64,000 nt of DNA from Tabrizicola soli. Lineage in GTDB: Bacteria; Pseudomonadota; Alphaproteobacteria; Rhodobacterales; Rhodobacteraceae. The DNA lies in NCBI RefSeq assembly GCF_015999335.1, contig NZ_JAEACP010000003.1:1-64000 (forward strand). Direction: 5' to 3'. The position numbers were made by a program, and so were the translations under genes. How positions within the stretch are numbered: position 1 is the stretch's first letter; each line of letters begins with the position of its first letter. The notes under the pieces are model-generated. The model saw only the letters and a program-made list of their open reading frames with translations, was not told the DNA's origin and did not search any database. Shown here one piece after another: positions 45,174-52,930 of the stretch.

Positions 45174-47000
45174 ATGACCCTGCCCCTGCCCCAGCCCGTT
45201 TTCGACGCGAATGCCACCGGCAGCGGGTTCGGCGACCTGCCCGACTGGGACCTGACCGATCTCTATCCCGCGCCCGACGCGCCGGAATTCGCCCGCGACA
45301 TGGCCGAGCTCGACCGCGCCTGCGCGGCTTTTGCGGCAAGCTACGAGGGCAAGCTCGCAAGCCTGGACGCGGCCGCACTTCTGGCCTGCGTGCAGGAATA
45401 CGAACGCATCGACGTGATCGCCGGCAGGCTCATGTCCTACGCGGGCCTGCGCTACTACCAGAACACCATCGACCCCGAGCGCGCCCAGTTCATGGGCAAC
45501 GCACAGGACCGGGTGACCGACGCCACCACGCCGCTGGTCTTCTTCAGCCTCGAGTTCAACCGGCTGGACGACGACCATCTTGCGGGCCTCCTGGCCGCCG
45601 ATGCCGGGCTCGCCCGCTACAGACCCGTCTTCGACCGGATGCGCGCGATGCGGCCGCACCAGCTGTCGGACGAGCTGGAAAGGTTCCTGCACGACGAAAG
45701 CGTGGTCGGCGCCAGCGCCTGGAACAAGCTCTTCGACGAGACCATGGCGGGCCTGATGTTCCAGGTCGAGGGCGAGCCGGAAGAACTGAACCTGGAAGCC
45801 ACGCTGAACCTCTTGACCGATCCGGTCCGTTCGCGGCGCGAGGCGGCGGCCCATGCGCTGGCCGGGGTCTTCCGCAGGAACGTCAAGCTCTTCGCCCGCA
45901 TCCACAACACGCTGGCCAAGGAAAAGGAGATCCACGACCGCTGGCGCAAGATGCCGACGCCGCAGCATGGCCGGCACCTCTCCAACCACGTCGAGCCCGA
46001 GGTGGTCGAGGCCTTGCGCAATGCCGTGGTCGCGGCCTATCCCAAGCTTTCGCACCGCTACTACCGGCTGAAGGCGAAATGGATGGGGCTGGACAAGCTC
46101 CAGGTCTGGGACCGCAACGCCCCCCTGCCGATCGAGACGCCGAAGATCGTGGACTGGGCCGAGGCGCGCAGGACGGTGACCGAGGCCTATGCCGCCTTCG
46201 ATCCCCGGATGGCCGATCTGGCGAAACCCTTCTTCGAGAAGGGCTGGATCGACGCCGGCGTGAAGCCCGGCAAGGCCCCCGGCGCCTTCGCCCATCCGAC
46301 GGTGACGACCGTCCATCCCTATGTGATGCTGAACTACCTCGGCAAGCCGCGCGACGTGATGACGCTGGCGCATGAGCTGGGCCACGGCGTCCACCAGGTG
46401 CTGGCGGCGGGTCAGGGCGAGCTTCTGGCCTCGACCCCCCTGACGCTGGCCGAGACGGCCTCGGTCTTCGGCGAGATGCTGACCTTCCGCAAGCTCCTCG
46501 ACGGCGCCAGGACACCCGCCGAGCGGAAGACCCTGCTGGCCGGCAAGGTCGAGGACATGATCAACACCGTCGTCCGCCAGATCGCCTTCTACGACTTCGA
46601 ATGCAAGCTGCACGCCGCCCGCGCAGAGGGGGAACTCACCCCCGAGGACATCGACGCGCTCTGGATGTCGGTCCAGGCTCAGTCGCTGGGCGACGCCTTC
46701 GAGTTCATGGACGGGTACGAGACCTTCTGGGCCTATATCCCCCACTTCGTCCACTCGCCCTTCTACGTCTATGCCTATGCCTTCGGCGACGGGCTGGTGA
46801 ACGCGCTCTATGCCGCCTATGCAGGCGGGCTGCCGGACTTCCAGGAGAAGTATTTCGCCATGCTCAAGGCCGGCGGGTCCAAGCACCACAAGGAACTGCT
46901 GGCCCCCTTCGGCCTCGACGCCAGCGATCCGAAGTTCTGGGACAAGGGCCTGAGCATGATCGCCGGCTTCATCGACGAGCTGGAGGCGATGGAGGGGTGA
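45174..47000 (+). CDS. pepF: M3-family oligoendopeptidase F
   Basis: Zinc metallopeptidase that degrades short peptides in the cytosol. The 608 residues have the active site H400-E-L-G-H404 in TLAHELGHGVHQVL, with the third zinc ligand glutamate in LTLAETASVFGEML about 25 residues on. The substrate loop FVHSPFYVYAYAFGDGLV is near 526. Length and layout match PepF/M3B. A GGAG-type site precedes ATG 45174. Its stop overlaps a GTG start of the following nuclease gene. Confidence 0.93.
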   Translation: MTLPLPQPVFDANATGSGFGDLPDWDLTDLYPAPDAPEFARDMAELDRACAAFAASYEGKLASLDAAALLACVQEYERIDVIAGRLMSYAGLRYYQNTIDPERAQFMGNAQDRVTDATTPLVFFSLEFNRLDDDHLAGLLAADAGLARYRPVFDRMRAMRPHQLSDELERFLHDESVVGASAWNKLFDETMAGLMFQVEGEPEELNLEATLNLLTDPVRSRREAAAHALAGVFRRNVKLFARIHNTLAKEKEIHDRWRKMPTPQHGRHLSNHVEPEVVEALRNAVVAAYPKLSHRYYRLKAKWMGLDKLQVWDRNAPLPIETPKIVDWAEARRTVTEAYAAFDPRMADLAKPFFEKGWIDAGVKPGKAPGAFAHPTVTTVHPYVMLNYLGKPRDVMTLAHELGHGVHQVLAAGQGELLASTPLTLAETASVFGEMLTFRKLLDGARTPAERKTLLAGKVEDMINTVVRQIAFYDFECKLHAARAEGELTPEDIDALWMSVQAQSLGDAFEFMDGYETFWAYIPHFVHSPFYVYAYAFGDGLVNALYAAYAGGLPDFQEKYFAMLKAGGSKHHKELLAPFGLDASDPKFWDKGLSMIAGFIDELEAMEG

Positions 47001-48007
47001 GGCGGGCGGAGGTCCTTGCAAAGGCACGGGAACTCGCTGCGCTTTACAGCACCAACCGCGCGCGCGCATCGAGACATCTGAAGAACAGCACCGATTTCAT
47101 CGCGGCGGAAGGGCCGTTTCCCTTCGTCCCCCTGCACCGCGTCATCACGGGACTGCACCGGAAGGACATGCTCGCCGACAACCTCCCGAGGCAGGAACTG
47201 GCACGTCACCATCCACGCCTGACCGAGGCAAGCTATGTGGCGCTGCGCGACGGCGCCTCGGGCTTTGAAGAAGCGTGGCAAGCCTACCTTGGCTCGTTGG
47301 CTGCCTTGGGGGTTTCCGACCCGTCGAAGGGTACGCCGTCATCGCGGGCGGTGCGGGTCTTCTACGTGCCGACCGCTGCGGAGCCCCGACACGAGGCGGT
47401 CCTTCTGGCCATGGACCAGGTGTCGCGGCATGGGCTGCCCGAAGGGTTCGGTGCCGCCAAGGTCTGGTTCGTGCAGCACCCGGATACGGGTGAGTTCCTG
47501 CCCGCCAAGGCGGTCTGGGGCCAAGCGACCGGACTGCGCGCGTCCGATTTCAATGCCCATCACGCCCGCGACAAGTTGCGCGCCTTGGACTTCCATGTTC
47601 CAGGACCGGACGATCCAGCGGCCGATCTGGCGCTCTCGCCCCAGGAACTGGTTGCGCGCACTGTCTTCACCGAAGGTGCCGTGCATCAGATCACCACCAA
47701 CAGCCGCGAACGCAGCCCCGAGGCGCGGCGGGAGGCCGAGGCGTATTGGCGAAACCTGCGCGGCGGGCTGATTTGCGAAGGCTGCGAGATCGATTTCGGC
47801 CGGACCTACGGGCTGCGCGGGGAGGGCTTCATGCACTTCCATCACCGCAATCCACTTGCTGCCGCCGAAGGGGTGCGTGAAGTGGACGGGGCGCGCGATC
47901 TGGTGCCGCTCTGCCCAAACTGCCATGCCATGGTGCATCGCGGCGAGGCGCTTCTCGAGATCGAGGAACTGCGGGCGCTTCTGGGCAAGCCTCCGCGCCA
48001 CGGATGA
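46997..48007 (+). CDS. HNH endonuclease-domain protein
   Basis: The 336-residue protein starts at GTG 46997, which overlaps the pepF stop and is preceded by GGAGGG. Its C-terminal 80 residues are an HNH nuclease: zinc cysteines C260/C263 (CEGC) and C306/C309 (CPNC), catalytic H282-H283 in MHFHHRNPLA, and CHAMVHR at the end. The N-terminal 250 residues (VLAKARELAALYSTNRARAS, YVPTAAEPRHEAVLLAMD) match nothing I recognise and may bind DNA. Base composition looks less G/C-rich than the neighbours, hinting at acquisition. A McrA-like restriction role is possible but unproven. Confidence 0.8.
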   Translation: MRRAEVLAKARELAALYSTNRARASRHLKNSTDFIAAEGPFPFVPLHRVITGLHRKDMLADNLPRQELARHHPRLTEASYVALRDGASGFEEAWQAYLGSLAALGVSDPSKGTPSSRAVRVFYVPTAAEPRHEAVLLAMDQVSRHGLPEGFGAAKVWFVQHPDTGEFLPAKAVWGQATGLRASDFNAHHARDKLRALDFHVPGPDDPAADLALSPQELVARTVFTEGAVHQITTNSRERSPEARREAEAYWRNLRGGLICEGCEIDFGRTYGLRGEGFMHFHHRNPLAAAEGVREVDGARDLVPLCPNCHAMVHRGEALLEIEELRALLGKPPRHG

Positions 48008-48035
48008 CGCCGGCCCGACTTTCTTCCCTCGCCTC

Positions 48036-48482
48036 TCAGTCCCCCGACAGTTCTCCCGGCAGATCGGCGAAATGCGTGGGCAGGTCGTGGACCGCGACCC
48101 GGATCAGGTCCTTGGGCATCTCGGCCGCCACATGCGCGGCCAGCGCCTTCGGGAGCTGGTCGCGCAGCTCGCCCAGCATCCTGGGACCGGCGGCGATGAC
48201 GATACGGTCGGCCTTGCCCTTGGCCCATTCCTTCTCCAGCGCCTCCAGCGCGTAGCAGGCAAAGCGGCGGCGCTCCTCGGCCTCATGCGCGCCGGGCTCG
48301 GTGGTGTTGAAGGAAATGCCGCCGGACTGGCCTCGGCTGGGGGGCGGGGCGTCGCGGCCATGCACGTCGGGATAGTCGTCGGCCTTGCGATGGGCGATCT
48401 CGGCCAGTTCGGACCGCGCGCCCCGCAAGAGGCGGAAGTCGCGGTCGGCGGCCAGAAGGTAAAGGGTTTGCGTGGGTTTCAT
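48036..48482 (-). CDS. baeRF-like host attachment family protein
   Basis: The 148-residue small protein begins MKPTQTLYLLAADRDFRLLR. It has ISFNTTEPGAHEAEERRRFA near 56, a glycine-rich IVIAAGPRMLGELRDQLPKA near 92 and a terminal DLIRVAVHDLPTHF. These are features of the family annotated as host attachment protein (COG5622), now linked to bacterial relatives of the archaeal-eukaryotic release factor fold (baeRF). True function is unknown; ribosome-related roles have been proposed for the fold. GGAGA precedes the ATG. Confidence 0.75.
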   Translation of the reverse strand: MKPTQTLYLLAADRDFRLLRGARSELAEIAHRKADDYPDVHGRDAPPPSRGQSGGISFNTTEPGAHEAEERRRFACYALEALEKEWAKGKADRIVIAAGPRMLGELRDQLPKALAAHVAAEMPKDLIRVAVHDLPTHFADLPGELSGD

Positions 48483-48573
48483 CGCCGTCTCCTTGTCCGC
48501 TGCGGCTGGCCCGGCGCCAGCCCGATGATTTAGCCATAGACACGCCGCCTGCGGCGCCGATGCAGGTCAAGCC

Positions 48574-49557
48574 TCAGATCTCGACCGCCACCTCGTAGAC
48601 CCGGTCCATCATCGCCTGCGTTCCCCGCACGAATTCCAGCGGACAGGGCCAGGCCGCGCCTTCGCGGACCGAGCGGCCGAAGGCCTCGACCTGCAGCCGG
48701 TACTGGTTCACGGCGGGGAAGCGGTCCACGGTGACGCGGTTGCCGTTCCGGTGCAGCTCCACTTCGGCCAGGTCATTGACGTTGGCATTGAAACAGCCGC
48801 CCTCCAGCCGGATCATGCCCCTGCTGCCCTGGAAGGTCGCCACCTGCCGGTTGTACATCCGCATCGAGGTCATCGAGCCATAGGTGAAGCGCCCGCCCGG
48901 CCCCTCCATGATCGCGGCCACCTGGGCAAAGACATCCACCCCGTTCTCGCGCCGGATCCGGGCCGAGACCTCCGCGGGTTCCGCCCCGGTGACGAAGCGG
49001 GCGCAGCCGAAGGTGTAGACGCCGATGTCGCGCAGCGCGCCGCCGCCGGTTTCCGGCCGGTTGCGGATGTTGCCGCCGTCGGTCAGGTTGAAGCTGAAGG
49101 CCACGTCGGCATGGACCAGCTCGCCGATCTCGCCGGACTGGAGCCATTCCCTCGCCCGCTGCCATTGCGGGTGGTGGACGATCATGTAGGCTTCGGCGGC
49201 CAGAAGGCCCGAGCGGTCGCGGGCGGCGATGATCCGGTCGATCTCGGGCGCGGCAAAGGCGATGGGCTTTTCGCACAGCACATGCTTGCCCGCCGCCAGC
49301 GCCTTCAGCGTCCAGTCCCCATGCAGATGGTTCGGCAGCGGGATATAGACCGCGTCGATGGTCGGATCGGCCAGCAGCGCCTCATAGCTGCCATGCAGCG
49401 CGAGGCCGGGACAGAAGGCGCGGAACCCCTCGGCCTTGGCCGGGTCCGAGGTCGCCAGCGCCGCGAATTCCGCCCCCTCGGCGGCATGGATCGCGGGCGC
49501 CATATGCTCGCGCGCGAAGCGGGCGGCGCCAAGGACGCCCCATCTGACAGGTTTCAT
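48574..49557 (-). CDS. Gfo/Idh/MocA-family NAD(P)-dependent oxidoreductase
   Basis: The 327-residue two-domain dehydrogenase has an N-terminal Rossmann motif GVLGAARFAREHMAPAI, PLPNHLHGDWTLKALAAGKH near residue 74 and the family lysine in CEKPIAF near 96. A C-terminal alpha/beta domain has GGGALRDIGVYTFGCARFV near 172, carrying the catalytic Asp region. Substrates in this family are usually sugars or cyclitols; none can be deduced here. No sugar genes are adjacent. It stands alone between the baeRF-like gene and pmtA. Confidence 0.87.
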   Translation of the reverse strand: MKPVRWGVLGAARFAREHMAPAIHAAEGAEFAALATSDPAKAEGFRAFCPGLALHGSYEALLADPTIDAVYIPLPNHLHGDWTLKALAAGKHVLCEKPIAFAAPEIDRIIAARDRSGLLAAEAYMIVHHPQWQRAREWLQSGEIGELVHADVAFSFNLTDGGNIRNRPETGGGALRDIGVYTFGCARFVTGAEPAEVSARIRRENGVDVFAQVAAIMEGPGGRFTYGSMTSMRMYNRQVATFQGSRGMIRLEGGCFNANVNDLAEVELHRNGNRVTVDRFPAVNQYRLQVEAFGRSVREGAAWPCPLEFVRGTQAMMDRVYEVAVEI

Positions 49558-49601
49558 CGCTCTCCCCCAAGTTCCTGGCCAGTCTGACCAGAGCCGGGAC
49601 G

Positions 49602-50225
49602 TTATTCAAGTCGCCGGAAGCGCAGATAGGTCATCAGATCCAGCGGGCGGATCTGCAGCTGTTCCACCAGTTGCAGCTTGGGATGGCCCAGCACCCGCCC
49701 GATCGCAAAATCCGAGTGCCAGCCCAAGAGGTTCGCCAGCGGCGCGGCCAGCCGTTCGGCCAGGGACCAGCCCCCCGCATGGTCGGCGAAATGATTGGCG
49801 ATCAGGACCGAGCCGCCCGGCCGGCAAAGGCGCACCATCTCGGCCAGCACGGCCTCGGGGTCGGGGACCACCGACATGATGTGCATGGCCGCCACATGGT
49901 CGAAACTGGCATCGGGCAGCGCCACCTGCGTCGCGTCCATCTGGTGCAGGCCCGCGACATTGCGCAGGCCGCGCTTCGCCACCTTGGCCCGCGCCTCGCG
50001 CAGCATGTCGTCGGACAGGTCGATGCCGGTCACGCTGACATGCGGCTGGTAGAATTCCAGCGCCAGCCCGGTGCCGATCCCGACCTCGAGCACGGATCCG
50101 CCAAGCGCATTCACATGCCGCGCGGCAAGGATGCGGCCGCCCTGGGTGATCCGACCGAAGGTCAGGTCATAGATCGGGGCCCAGCGGCGATAGCTGCGAC
50201 GGATGGCCTCTGCTTGCATGCGCAT
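49602..50225 (-). CDS. pmtA: phosphatidylethanolamine N-methyltransferase PmtA
   Basis: SAM-dependent methyltransferase, 207 residues, that converts phosphatidylethanolamine stepwise to phosphatidylcholine at the membrane surface. Class I SAM motif VLEVGIGTGLALEFY lies near residue 45, with VTGIDLSDDMLREARAK near 65 and VRLCRPGGSVLIANHFADH near 131. The opening RRSYRRWAPIYDLTFG is typical of Rhodobacter-type PmtA. It sits beside pssA and psd, the two steps that make its substrate, which strengthens the call. Start ATG 50225; an alternative ATG lies two codons on. Confidence 0.88.
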   Translation of the reverse strand: MRMQAEAIRRSYRRWAPIYDLTFGRITQGGRILAARHVNALGGSVLEVGIGTGLALEFYQPHVSVTGIDLSDDMLREARAKVAKRGLRNVAGLHQMDATQVALPDASFDHVAAMHIMSVVPDPEAVLAEMVRLCRPGGSVLIANHFADHAGGWSLAERLAAPLANLLGWHSDFAIGRVLGHPKLQLVEQLQIRPLDLMTYLRFRRLE

Positions 50226-50308
50226 GATTCCCTTTGGATTTCCACCACAGAGTGCGCATTCTACCGGGGGATGCAAGGCAAAGAGGCGATAGGGCCGGGA
50301 GGCAGGCC

Positions 50309-51055
50309 TTATGCCGCCGGGCGCTGGAGGTTGCGCAGGAACAGCCAGAGGATCGCGCCGAGATAGGCCAGCGAAAGCGTCAGCAGCGTCACCCAAGGGT
50401 AGGTCAGCAGTGCCGCGACCACGACCACAAGGCCCACCAGCACATAGCGGGCATGGTCGGTCGAAACCTTGATCCGCTTCAGCGAGGGCGTGCGGACCCG
50501 GCTGATCATCAGCGCCCCGATCGCCACCATCCAGAGCGCCACCAGCTGCGGCGGCAGGACCACCGCGTGATCCAGCGCCAGCACCAGATACATCGGCACC
50601 AGCGCCAGCATCGCCCCGGCCGGCGAGGGCACGCCGATGAAGACGGTCTTCTCGGCCGGCTCGCCCTCGACCCGCGAGCCGACGTTGAACCGCGCCAGCC
50701 GCAACATGCAGCAGACGGCATAGACCAGGACCGCGATCCAGCCGAGACTCGTCTCGGCCCGAAGACCCCAGAGATACAGCACCAGCGCCGGGGTGACCCC
50801 GAAGTTCACGAAGTCGCACAGCGAGTCGAGCTCGGCCCCGATCGCGCTTTCCGACCTCAGCATCCGCGCCAGCCGTCCGTCCAGCCCGTCCAGCGCCGCC
50901 GCCGTGCCGATCAGCAGGATCGCCAGGCCGAAATTCCCGGCAATCGCGAAGCGGATCGCGGTCAGCCCCGAGCACAGCGCCAGGATCGAGACGAGGTTCG
51001 GCAGCAGCTTCAGCAGCAGAAGCTCGCGCGGGGGGTCGGTGGGCGTGCGCGGCAT
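50309..51055 (-). CDS. pssA: CDP-diacylglycerol--serine O-phosphatidyltransferase
   Basis: Integral membrane CDP-alcohol phosphatidyltransferase that makes phosphatidylserine. The 248-residue protein has the full catalytic motif DGLDGRLAR-x8-GAELDSLCD near residues 56-81 and about eight hydrophobic helices. It is directly downstream of psd. I take ATG 51055 (MPRTPTDPP); a GTG at 51061 overlapping the psd stop is an alternative start. Product is the substrate of Psd, then PmtA. Confidence 0.94.
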   Translation of the reverse strand: MPRTPTDPPRELLLLKLLPNLVSILALCSGLTAIRFAIAGNFGLAILLIGTAAALDGLDGRLARMLRSESAIGAELDSLCDFVNFGVTPALVLYLWGLRAETSLGWIAVLVYAVCCMLRLARFNVGSRVEGEPAEKTVFIGVPSPAGAMLALVPMYLVLALDHAVVLPPQLVALWMVAIGALMISRVRTPSLKRIKVSTDHARYVLVGLVVVVAALLTYPWVTLLTLSLAYLGAILWLFLRNLQRPAA

Positions 51056-51057
51056 CG

Positions 51058-51750
51058 TCACTCGATCCGGGCGGCGCGGGCCGGAGCGTCCTGGCCGATC
51101 AGCGCGATCACCGTCTCGCCCGCGACCATGGTCTGGCCCAGCGCGACCTGCGGCGCCACGCCCTCGGGCAGGTAGACGTCAAGCCGGCTGCCGAAGCGGA
51201 TCAGGCCGAAGCGCTCGCCGGTGCGGACCGCATCGCCGGGCTTCTTCCAGCACATGATCCGCCGCGCGACGAGGCCTGCGATCTGCACCACGGCTATCTT
51301 GCGGCCATCCGCCATCTCGATCGCCAGCGCATTGCGCTCGTTCTCCTCGGACGCCTTGTCGAGCGAGGCGTTGAAGAACTTGCCCGGCCGGTAGGCGACG
51401 GCGGTCACCTGGCCCGCGATGGGCGCGCGGTTCACATGGCAGTTAAAGACCGACATGAAGACCGAGACGCGGACCAGCGCCTGCGGCCCAAGGCCAAGCT
51501 CGGCCGGGGGCACCGCCCGCTCGATCAGGCTGACCACCCCGTCGGCCGGGCTGACCAGAAGCCCCGCGTTCTCGGGCACGGCGCGGCGCGGGTCGCGGAA
51601 AAAATAATAGCACCAGACGGTAAGGCCCAGGCCCAGCCAGCCCAGCGGGTCCCAGATCCAGAACAGGACCAGCGTGACGGCCGCGAAGACGGGAACGAAT
51701 TTCCACCCCTCGGGGTGCATCGGCTTGAGGAAGGTGTCGATCATGCGCAT
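51058..51750 (-). CDS. psd: phosphatidylserine decarboxylase (short type)
   Basis: Pyruvoyl-dependent membrane enzyme converting phosphatidylserine to phosphatidylethanolamine. The 230-residue archaeal-like short form has an N-terminal hydrophobic anchor (about residues 18-48), [10 protein letters not shown] near 67, [15 protein letters not shown] near 97, and the self-cleavage GS in [13 protein letters not shown] near 190, where Ser becomes the pyruvoyl group. I start at ATG 51750 ([10 protein letters not shown]). It is first in a minus-strand operon with pssA. Confidence 0.94.
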   Translation of the reverse strand: MRMIDTFLKPMHPEGWKFVPVFAAVTLVLFWIWDPLGWLGLGLTVWCYYFFRDPRRAVPENAGLLVSPADGVVSLIERAVPPAELGLGPQALVRVSVFMSVFNCHVNRAPIAGQVTAVAYRPGKFFNASLDKASEENERNALAIEMADGRKIAVVQIAGLVARRIMCWKKPGDAVRTGERFGLIRFGSRLDVYLPEGVAPQVALGQTMVAGETVIALIGQDAPARAARIE

Positions 51751-51818
51751 GGGCGCTTCCCTAAACCCGGCAGGGTCCGGGATCAACGAAAACCCGCCGG
51801 GCGCGAGACGGAGTCCGC

Positions 51819-51856
51819 AAAAACTCCGGACCGGAGCCGTCGAGGGCCCGGTCCGG
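51819..51856 (-). terminator. intrinsic terminator after rpoH
   Basis: On the minus strand CCGGACCGG and CCGGTCCGG form a 9-bp stem around a 13-base loop, followed by AGTTTTT. It begins 20 bases after the rpoH stop and separates it from psd-pssA. Confidence 0.78.
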
Positions 51857-51875
51857 TTTCTTCCGGGAAACCGGC

Positions 51876-52772
51876 TCAGGCCGGGATCACCATCCCCTTG
51901 CCCTTCGCCAGCTCGCGCATCTTCGCCTGCAGCTTTTCGAAGGCGCGGACCTCGATCTGGCGAATCCGCTCGCGGCTGACGCCGTAGTTGGTCGACAGAT
52001 CCTCCAGCGTGACCGGATCCTCGGACAGGCGGCGCTGGGTCAGCACGTCCTTCTCACGGTCGTTCAGCACCGAAAGCGCCTCGGCCAGCAGGGCGCGGCG
52101 GGTGTCCAGCTCGTCCTTTTCCTCATAGGCCCCGGCCTGGTCGCTGTCCTCGTCCTCCAGCCAGTCCTGCCATTGCGCCGAACTGTCGCCATCCGAGCCC
52201 ACCGTCGCGTTCAGCGACGCGTCCGAGCCCGAGAGGCGGCGGTTCATCGCGATGACCTCCTCCTCGCTGACGGACAGGTCCTTGGCGATCCGGGCCACGT
52301 TCTCGGGGCGCAGGTCGCCCTCCTCCAGCGCGCCGACCTTGGCCTTGGCCTTGCGCAGGTTGAAGAACAGCTTCTTCTGCGCGCTGGTCGTGCCCAGCTT
52401 CACCAGGCTCCAGGACCGCAGGATGTATTCCTGGATCGAGGCGCGGATCCACCACATCGCATAGGTGGCCAGCCGGAAGCCCTTTTCCGGATCGAAGCGC
52501 TTCACCGCCTGCATCAGGCCGACGTTCGCCTCGCTGATCACCTCGGCCTGCGGCAGGCCATAGCCGCGGTACCCCATGGCGATCTTGGCCGCCAGCCGCA
52601 GGTGGCTGGTGACCAACTGGTGCGCAGCGCCCGCGTCCTGGTGGTCGACCCAGCGCTTGGCCAGCATGTATTCCTCTTCCGGCTCCAGCAGCGGAAACTT
52701 CCGAATCTCCTGGAGATAGCGGTTCAAGCCCTGTTCCGGGCTCGGTGCGGGTAGGTTCTGATAGGTGCTCAT
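51876..52772 (-). CDS. rpoH: heat-shock sigma factor RpoH (sigma-32)
   Basis: The 298-residue sigma factor has region 2 with [20 protein letters not shown] and [20 protein letters not shown] near residues 55-110. The RpoH box [12 protein letters not shown] is near 129, and region 4 carries [16 protein letters not shown] and [19 protein letters not shown] near 250-280. The RpoH box separates it from the housekeeping sigma. Alphaproteobacteria often have several RpoH copies; this one lies near rluD, which is usual for the main copy in Rhodobacterales. Confidence 0.95.
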   Translation of the reverse strand: MSTYQNLPAPSPEQGLNRYLQEIRKFPLLEPEEEYMLAKRWVDHQDAGAAHQLVTSHLRLAAKIAMGYRGYGLPQAEVISEANVGLMQAVKRFDPEKGFRLATYAMWWIRASIQEYILRSWSLVKLGTTSAQKKLFFNLRKAKAKVGALEEGDLRPENVARIAKDLSVSEEEVIAMNRRLSGSDASLNATVGSDGDSSAQWQDWLEDEDSDQAGAYEEKDELDTRRALLAEALSVLNDREKDVLTQRRLSEDPVTLEDLSTNYGVSRERIRQIEVRAFEKLQAKMRELAKGKGMVIPA

Positions 52773-52819
52773 CTCGCCCCCTGTTCGCCCGGTGCGTCAG
52801 CGCCCCCGGGAATGGAGAT

Positions 52820-52848
52820 AACCTAAAGTAACCAACCATTCCTTGCAA
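52820..52848 (-). promoter_or_regulatory. candidate sigma-70-type promoter for rpoH
   Basis: On the minus strand TTGCAA (52848-52843) is followed after 17 bases by TAGGTT (52825-52820), about 48 bases before the rpoH start. The surrounding block is A/T-rich for this genome. The -10 match is weak. Confidence 0.35.
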
Positions 52849-52930
52849 GGGGCTTCTTCCCAACGCGCAAGGCCAGTTTAGGCTCCCTTCCAGCGGGTTG
52901 CAGCCATGTGACGGCCGGGTCACGCGATTG

